A stretch of 17,741 bases of DNA from an uncultured Bacilli bacterium (GTDB lineage: Bacteria > Bacillota_I > Bacilli_A > RF39 > UBA660), in NCBI GenBank assembly GCA_944372725.1, contig CALWAA010000147.1:1-17741 (forward strand), given 5' to 3'. The notes under the pieces were generated by a model. That model did not search any database and was not told the DNA's origin. It worked only from the letters and a program-made list of their open reading frames with translations. A program made the translations under genes and the position numbers. This document shows, in pieces, positions 13,349 to 17,741 of this stretch (its first letter is position 1; every line of letters begins with the position of its first letter).

Positions 13349-15952
13349 ATGTGGCATGGTCTATCAAGTGAAGAAGTAGAATTAAATAGAAAAAAATATG
13401 GAACAAATAGTATTACAAATGTAAAGCAAAAAGGATTTTTAAAACTATTATTAGAATCCTTAGGTGACCCTATCATTAAAATATTATTAATTGCACTTGC
13501 TATTAAAGTAGTCTTTTTATTTCAAGATTCTAATTATTTTGAAACATTAGGAATTCTAATCGCTATCTTTCTAGCATCTTTTATATCCACCATTTCGGAA
13601 TATGGAAGTGAAGCAGCTTTCCGTCGTCTTCAAGAAGAATCGTCAAAAATACTTGTAAAAGTACTAAGAAATGGCAAAATTAGTGAAATACCCATTGAAG
13701 AAGTAGTCAAAAATGATTGTATCATACTACAAAGTGGTGATAGAATACCAGCCGATGGTTATTTATTAAAGGGGGAACTGAGAGTAGATGAATCCAGTTT
13801 AAATGGGGAAGCTAAAGAAGCCAAAAAATACCCACCATTAAATCCCAATAATCTAAAAGATGAAAACAAATTATATCGAGGTTCAGTTGTTTATAGTGGC
13901 GATGCATACATGCTTGTAACAGAAATCGGTGATAAAACCCTATATGGTGCCTTAGCGAGTGAATTAGCCGAAACTGCTCCAACCTCACCCTTAAAATTAA
14001 GACTACAGGGACTAGCTAAATTTATAAGTAGAATAGGCTATTGTGGTGCAGTTTTAGTAACAATATCTTATCTATTTTCGGTAATAGTGATTGATAATAA
14101 TTTTAATCCCGATTTAATCATGAATACTTTAACTGATTTTAGAGTAATGGCAGACCACTTGATATATGCTTTAACTTTAAGTGTAACGATTATTGTTGTA
14201 GCTGTTCCCGAAGGATTACCGATGATGATTACACTCGTATTATCCAGTAACATGAAAAGAATGTTAAAAAATAATGTTTTGGTAAGGCGTTTAGTTGGCA
14301 TTGAAACAGCTGGAAGTATCAATGTATTATTAACAGATAAAACAGGTACTTTAACAAAAGGTAAGTTAGAAGTAAGTGAAATAATCACTGCTGATAATAT
14401 TCATTATAAAAATATAAACATGATAAAAAGAAATCAAAAATACTATGAAGAAGTATATCACAGCTTGTATTATAATAATGAAAGTAGTTTTAATGAAAAA
14501 GGGGAAGTAATAGGCGGAAATAGTACTGATAAATCATGTTTAAAATTTTTAATAGAAGATAAAAACATCAAAAGAAAAGTATTAGATAAAAAGCCTTTTG
14601 ATAGTAAAGAAAAATATAGTAAAGTCACATTAGATAATAACATGACTTATATAAAAGGTGCCATTGAAAAAATACTTCCCCATATAAATTATTATTTAAA
14701 TAAAAATGGTGAAGAAAAATTATTATTAAACAAAAAAATATTAACCAATATGACCGATAATTTAACGAAAAAAGGAATAAGGGTTTTAGCATTATGCCGT
14801 AGTAAAGAAAAAGAAAATCTAAATAATTTAACTTTTATTGGTCTAGTTGCCATCAAAGATGAATTAAGACCGGAAGCAAAAGAAGGGGTAAGTCTAATTA
14901 GAAGTGCCGGTATTAATATGATTATGATAACGGGTGATGCGAGAGAAACAGCAACGTCTATCGCCACAGATGTCGGTTTGCTAGATAAAGATGATTTAGT
15001 TTTAACAAGTAAAGAATTAGCAGAAATAAGTGATGAGGAGTTAAAAAAGATAATTGGTAATCTAAAAGTAGTAGCAAGAGCCATGCCAACTGATAAATCA
15101 AGACTTGTCCGTGTACTAGAAGAAATGAATTTAGTTGTGGGAATGACTGGTGATGGCGTAAATGATGCTCCAGCCTTAAAAAAAGCCAATGTTGGTTTTG
15201 CTATGGGAAGTGGAACTGAAGTAGCCAAAGAAGCTGCCGATATCGTAATTCTTGATGATAACATTTTATCAATAAGCAAAGCAATTCTTTATGGAAGAAC
15301 CATATTTAAAAGTATTCGTAAATTTATTATTTATCAATTAACTGTAAACATGTGTGCTCTAATCCTATCAATTATTGGCCCATTTATTGGGATTAACACC
15401 CCAATTACCATTATTCAAATGTTATGGTTAAATATGATTATGGATACTTTCTCAGGACTAGCTTTCTCATTTGAACCAGCTCTTAAAAGTTATATGTATG
15501 AACCACCAAAATCAAAAAGTGAACCTATTATCAATTCTTACATGATTGGTGAAGTTTTATTTACTGGTCTTTATTCCGCCTTACTTTGTATATTATTTTT
15601 AAAACTACCACTTGTAAGAGAGTTCATTCGTGTTGGAGAAGACTATAAATATTTAATGACAGCTTATTTTGCTTTATTTATCTTTATTGGTATTTTTAAT
15701 GCTTTTAACGCAAGAAGTGAACGAATTAATATTTTAGCCAATCTAAGTAAAAATAAAGTATTTATTGCCATTATTCTTTTTATCGTAAGTGTACAAATAT
15801 ATTTAATTTATCATGGGGGAGACTTATTTCGGACATATGGATTAAAAGCAAGTGAATTCTTTATTGTTTTACTACTCGCTGCAACTGTATTCCCAATTGA
15901 TTTTATTCGCAAAACATTCCTAAGACGACACCATTTAAAAACAGGAGTATAA
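13349..15952 (+). CDS. Calcium-type P-type ATPase (P2 family)
   Basis: An 867-residue cation pump. The order is standard: N-terminal cation-ATPase segment, helices M1-M2 (about 40-90), actuator domain, M3-M4 with PEGLP (287-291), phosphorylation site DKTGTLT (D330), nucleotide domain with KGAIE (436-440, usually KGAPE), MITGDARETA, hinge TGDGVNDAP (600-608), then M5-M10 with LWLNMIMDTFSGLAFSFEPA. The PEGL and N..D ligands favour Ca2+ export of the SERCA/PMCA type; Mn2+ is possible. The actuator TGES loop reads NGEA (152-155); the catalytic glutamate is kept. GGGAGG lies eight bases before the ATG. I see no clear terminator after it. Confidence 0.9.
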   Translation: MWHGLSSEEVELNRKKYGTNSITNVKQKGFLKLLLESLGDPIIKILLIALAIKVVFLFQDSNYFETLGILIAIFLASFISTISEYGSEAAFRRLQEESSKILVKVLRNGKISEIPIEEVVKNDCIILQSGDRIPADGYLLKGELRVDESSLNGEAKEAKKYPPLNPNNLKDENKLYRGSVVYSGDAYMLVTEIGDKTLYGALASELAETAPTSPLKLRLQGLAKFISRIGYCGAVLVTISYLFSVIVIDNNFNPDLIMNTLTDFRVMADHLIYALTLSVTIIVVAVPEGLPMMITLVLSSNMKRMLKNNVLVRRLVGIETAGSINVLLTDKTGTLTKGKLEVSEIITADNIHYKNINMIKRNQKYYEEVYHSLYYNNESSFNEKGEVIGGNSTDKSCLKFLIEDKNIKRKVLDKKPFDSKEKYSKVTLDNNMTYIKGAIEKILPHINYYLNKNGEEKLLLNKKILTNMTDNLTKKGIRVLALCRSKEKENLNNLTFIGLVAIKDELRPEAKEGVSLIRSAGINMIMITGDARETATSIATDVGLLDKDDLVLTSKELAEISDEELKKIIGNLKVVARAMPTDKSRLVRVLEEMNLVVGMTGDGVNDAPALKKANVGFAMGSGTEVAKEAADIVILDDNILSISKAILYGRTIFKSIRKFIIYQLTVNMCALILSIIGPFIGINTPITIIQMLWLNMIMDTFSGLAFSFEPALKSYMYEPPKSKSEPIINSYMIGEVLFTGLYSALLCILFLKLPLVREFIRVGEDYKYLMTAYFALFIFIGIFNAFNARSERINILANLSKNKVFIAIILFIVSVQIYLIYHGGDLFRTYGLKASEFFIVLLLAATVFPIDFIRKTFLRRHHLKTGV

Positions 15953-15975
15953 ATTTTTTAAAGCGTTCTACACCG

Positions 15976-16009
15976 TTCGACAAATTTCGCCAAACAAGTA
16001 TGTTATGAT
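15976..16009 (+). promoter_or_regulatory. sirA promoter with tandem Spo0A-like boxes
   Basis: TTCGACA (15976-15982) and TTCGCCA (15986-15992) are, on the minus strand, TGTCGAA and TGGCGAA. Both fit the Spo0A box TGNCGAA and lie exactly 10 bp apart. They cover the -35 position of an extended -10 element, TGT-TATGAT (16001-16009), which has no usable -35 of its own. This is the design of Spo0A-activated promoters. Confidence 0.6.
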
Positions 16010-16027
16010 ATTTTCGGTGAGGAAAAA

Positions 16028-16447
16028 ATGCGTACATTTTATATCTTTAATATTAATAAAAATTTTTATAATCTAATGAAAAACAATCCCTATCATTTAT
16101 ACAAAACCATGGAGGATATTCATAGTTTTGATAAAAATGATGTAAGTGTTGCATATGACTTATTTATGCAAATTGTATCCCCGTTTGATAAAAGTAAAAT
16201 AAACAACATAATCTTTAATGAATGTAAAGACAATGACTTTTATTCTAAATTTCATAATGTTCATAGAATTCAAAACAAATATATTCCTGAGGATTCTTGT
16301 TTAATTGTAAGTAGTGCTTTTCTTTTATTAGAAAGTAATGTCTTAAAGCCAAGTTTTTTAACAGATTTAAAAGAAATAAATAATTTATTTGTTTGTGATT
16401 TTAAAAACAAAGACTATTTTTGGTTAAATGAGCTTGTTCGCTTGTAA
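16028..16447 (+). CDS. sirA: SirA-like inhibitor of DnaA
   Basis: A 139-residue protein. The N-terminus RTFYIFNINKNFYNLM and especially the C-terminus LFVCDFKNKDYFWLNELV match my recollection of SirA (YneE), whose end reads similarly with a DF...K.Y.WLN motif; Bacillus SirA is about 148 residues. SirA binds domain I of DnaA and blocks new rounds of replication when sporulation begins. The next gene is yneF, as in Bacillus, and the promoter carries tandem Spo0A-like boxes, as expected for a Spo0A target. The middle of the protein is too diverged for me to align by eye. GGTGAGG (16016-16022) sets the start. Confidence 0.75.
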   Translation: MRTFYIFNINKNFYNLMKNNPYHLYKTMEDIHSFDKNDVSVAYDLFMQIVSPFDKSKINNIIFNECKDNDFYSKFHNVHRIQNKYIPEDSCLIVSSAFLLLESNVLKPSFLTDLKEINNLFVCDFKNKDYFWLNELVRL

Positions 16448-16470
16448 AAAAAGAATGTTTATAGTAAAAT
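16442..16470 (+). promoter_or_regulatory. yneF promoter
   Basis: TTGTAA (16442-16447), 17-bp spacer, TAAAAT (16465-16470). The -35 includes the stop codon of sirA. Confidence 0.55.
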
Positions 16471-16489
16471 ATGAATGAGGTGAAATTTT

Positions 16490-16699
16490 ATGTGGGCACA
16501 AATTTTATGGTGTATAATTGGCTTAATTGTTGGTTTAATATTAGGATTTTTACTAGCAAGACATTTCATGCAAAAATATTTAAAGAAAAATCCACCAATC
16601 AATGAAAAAATGATAGAGGTTATGATGTCAAGTATGGGCAGAAAACCTAGTAAAAAGCAAGTAAATCAAGTGATGCGTGAAATGAATAAATTTATGTAA
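16490..16699 (+). CDS. yneF: YneF family (UPF0154) small membrane protein
   Basis: A 69-residue protein with one N-terminal membrane helix rich in Gly, Ile and Leu (IIGLIVGLILGFLLARHFMQ) and a conserved cytoplasmic tail, YLKKNPPINEKMIEVMM, then SSMGRKPSKKQVNQVMREMN. The KKNPPINE and GRKPS..QVNQ motifs are diagnostic of YneF. Its function is not known. GAGGTG at 16477-16482 lies seven bases before ATG 16490. It follows sirA directly, as in Bacillus, but has its own promoter. Confidence 0.9.
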   Translation: MWAQILWCIIGLIVGLILGFLLARHFMQKYLKKNPPINEKMIEVMMSSMGRKPSKKQVNQVMREMNKFM

Positions 16700-16748
16700 G
16701 ATTACTTGCATTTATATCAAAAATGTACTATACCTTTTCTTTGACAGC

Positions 16749-16795
16749 AAAATTGAGTAAAGCCAGGTACATACTGAGTTTGCTCAATTTTTAAT
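16749..16795. terminator. Hairpin at the IS end, likely terminator
   Basis: AAAATTGAGTAAA (16749-16761) pairs with TTTGCTCAATTTT (16779-16791), 12 of 13 pairs, 17-base loop. A short T run follows on the plus strand. It could stop transcription leaving yneF or the transposase. Confidence 0.55.
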
Positions 16796-16818
16796 TGTTG
16801 TGTAATAAAGATAATTTT

Positions 16819-17741
16819 CTAAAAATTTAAAATTTTTTTAATTTGTGATAAAGTTAAGTATTTATGGGATAAATCGAGATTAAAAATTTTTTCTAAATCT
16901 TTAATAACATCATTTCTAAAACTTTGTAAATAAATGTTATGTTCTAAATTAGTACTTGTATATTTTACTAAAGAATTAATGACATATTCATTTGAGTATT
17001 TTCGGTCTAATTTTTGTTCCAATAATCTTATTATTAATAAAGATATAAAGCAAGATAGAAAATGAGCTTCAATACTTTCATCTGTCCAAACAAATATTGG
17101 CCTAGTTTCTAGTTCAGACTTAGTAATTTTAAATGTTTCTTCAATTTTCCATAATCCTTTATAAATATCTCTTATTTCTTTATCTGTTAAATGTTTCTCA
17201 CTAGTAACGATAGAATAATAACCATCAAACTTTTCTTCTTCTTTTATTTTATCTAATTTTAAAGATAGTTCTAATCCATCTGGTATTTCTCCAGTTTCTT
17301 GATTAAATTTAATATTATTAATGTATTTTGTACATCCATAGGAAGTTGCTTGGGTATATTTTCCGGGATTTTTAATTAAATCTTTGGCTTTTTCTATTGC
17401 TTGCTCTCTTAAGTTTTTTTGCCTATCCGCATATTTTTTAGAATAATAAATCATTTGTTTTTGATAGATTAAATAATTAACATTCCTTTTGCCATCTTTT
17501 TTAATTTGTACTTTTTTAGCATAAACTCTGGATTTATGTTTAAATATAGCAGGTTTATCTTCATAGTCAATAACTTTTCCTTCTTCATCTTTTATTGCTT
17601 CTTTATAGGTTACCAAATTACCAAATTCATCATATATTTCATCATAAATGAAGTCATCTTGTTTTAAAGCCCATTCTTTAAATTCTTTATCGGCACCGAG
17701 TATACTTTGACCATAAACGTAACCATCATGATTAGAATGAT
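16819..17741 (-). CDS. IS1634-family (IS4-like) transposase, C-terminal part
   Basis: Three hundred and six residues are visible, and the frame stays open to the right edge (first visible residues HSNHDGYVYGQSILGADKEF), so the N-terminal part with the first catalytic aspartates lies outside. Recognisable blocks are KPAIFKHKSRVYAKK, TSYGCTKYINNI, KIKEEEKFDGYYSIVTSE and DIYKGLWKIEETFKITKSEL, the last holding the catalytic glutamate of the DDE triad, then IEAHFLSCFISLLIIRLLEQ. The visible part shows no frameshift or stop, so the copy may be active. No start within the window should be annotated as real. Confidence 0.85.
   Translation of the reverse strand, partial: HSNHDGYVYGQSILGADKEFKEWALKQDDFIYDEIYDEFGNLVTYKEAIKDEEGKVIDYEDKPAIFKHKSRVYAKKVQIKKDGKRNVNYLIYQKQMIYYSKKYADRQKNLREQAIEKAKDLIKNPGKYTQATSYGCTKYINNIKFNQETGEIPDGLELSLKLDKIKEEEKFDGYYSIVTSEKHLTDKEIRDIYKGLWKIEETFKITKSELETRPIFVWTDESIEAHFLSCFISLLIIRLLEQKLDRKYSNEYVINSLVKYTSTNLEHNIYLQSFRNDVIKDLEKIFNLDLSHKYLTLSQIKKILNF

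Larger units (their letters stand above)
16724..17741 (-). mobile_element. IS1634-like insertion sequence, cut by the right edge
   Basis: The transposase (16819-17741) identifies the element. The boundary is put near 16724, where TGTACTATACC and CTTTGACAG resemble the ends of related elements; this is from memory, and the other end is outside the window. It lies directly after yneF without touching that gene. Confidence 0.55.

Noticed and set aside
14068..15279. Minus-strand frames inside the P-type ATPase gene
   Set aside because: The coding pattern belongs to the ATPase on the plus strand; these are shadows of it.
1..17741. tRNA, rRNA or riboswitch
   Set aside because: I found no cloverleaf, rRNA segment or known riboswitch core on either strand; leaders of the chromosomal genes are too short for riboswitches.

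Overview
The window is AT-rich bacterial chromosome. It uses the standard code with strong GGAGG/AGGTG ribosome sites and has very tight spacing between genes. A peptidoglycan synthase of the RodA/FtsW type, MurD, a glucosaminidase-like hydrolase, a SigH-like sigma factor next to an RlmB-type methylase, and a SirA-like gene next to YneF all point to a low-GC Firmicute (Bacilli or an Erysipelotrichia/RF39-like relative). The last two gene pairs are neighbours in Bacillus as well. The organism is therefore walled and keeps at least part of the Spo0A/SigH stationary-phase circuitry. The placement is inference from gene content.

Layout. Positions 1-395 are the end of an ISNCY/IS1202-like insertion sequence. 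Positions 396-1930 are decayed accessory DNA: two pieces of a secreted-protein C-terminal domain and a double helix-turn-helix regulator that has lost its start. Two of these genes, facing away from each other, were fused head to head by a deletion near 1520. Positions 1945-2685 hold two tandem, diverged copies of a compact RNA/peptide module. Each has a Spo0A-box-like inverted pair, a TTGCTT-N17-CATAAT promoter, a structured leader, a very short hydrophobic peptide gene, a 3' segment that pairs with the 5' end, and a convergent antisense promoter with its own intrinsic terminator inside the peptide gene. I read these as tandem type I toxin-antitoxin loci; they are the most interesting part of the window.

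From 2667 to 16699 the DNA is ordinary chromosome. It holds a RodA/FtsW protein on the minus strand, a small divergent conserved protein, an exported glucosaminidase, a membrane-anchored HExxH protein, murD coupled to a small GH13 protein, rlmB and sigH, a radical SAM protein converging on sigH, a large unrecognised helical protein, a calcium-type P-ATPase, then sirA and yneF. The window ends in an IS1634-like insertion sequence cut by the right edge.

How it fits together: wall synthesis and remodelling (RodA/FtsW, glucosaminidase, MurD) and stationary-phase or sporulation control (SigH, SirA) dominate. The promoter of sirA carries two Spo0A-like boxes spaced exactly 10 bp apart. Similar boxes stand in front of both small-peptide modules, so the modules may answer to the same regulator. 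Many intergenic regions are compressed so that a terminator or stop codon also supplies the next promoter's -35 element.
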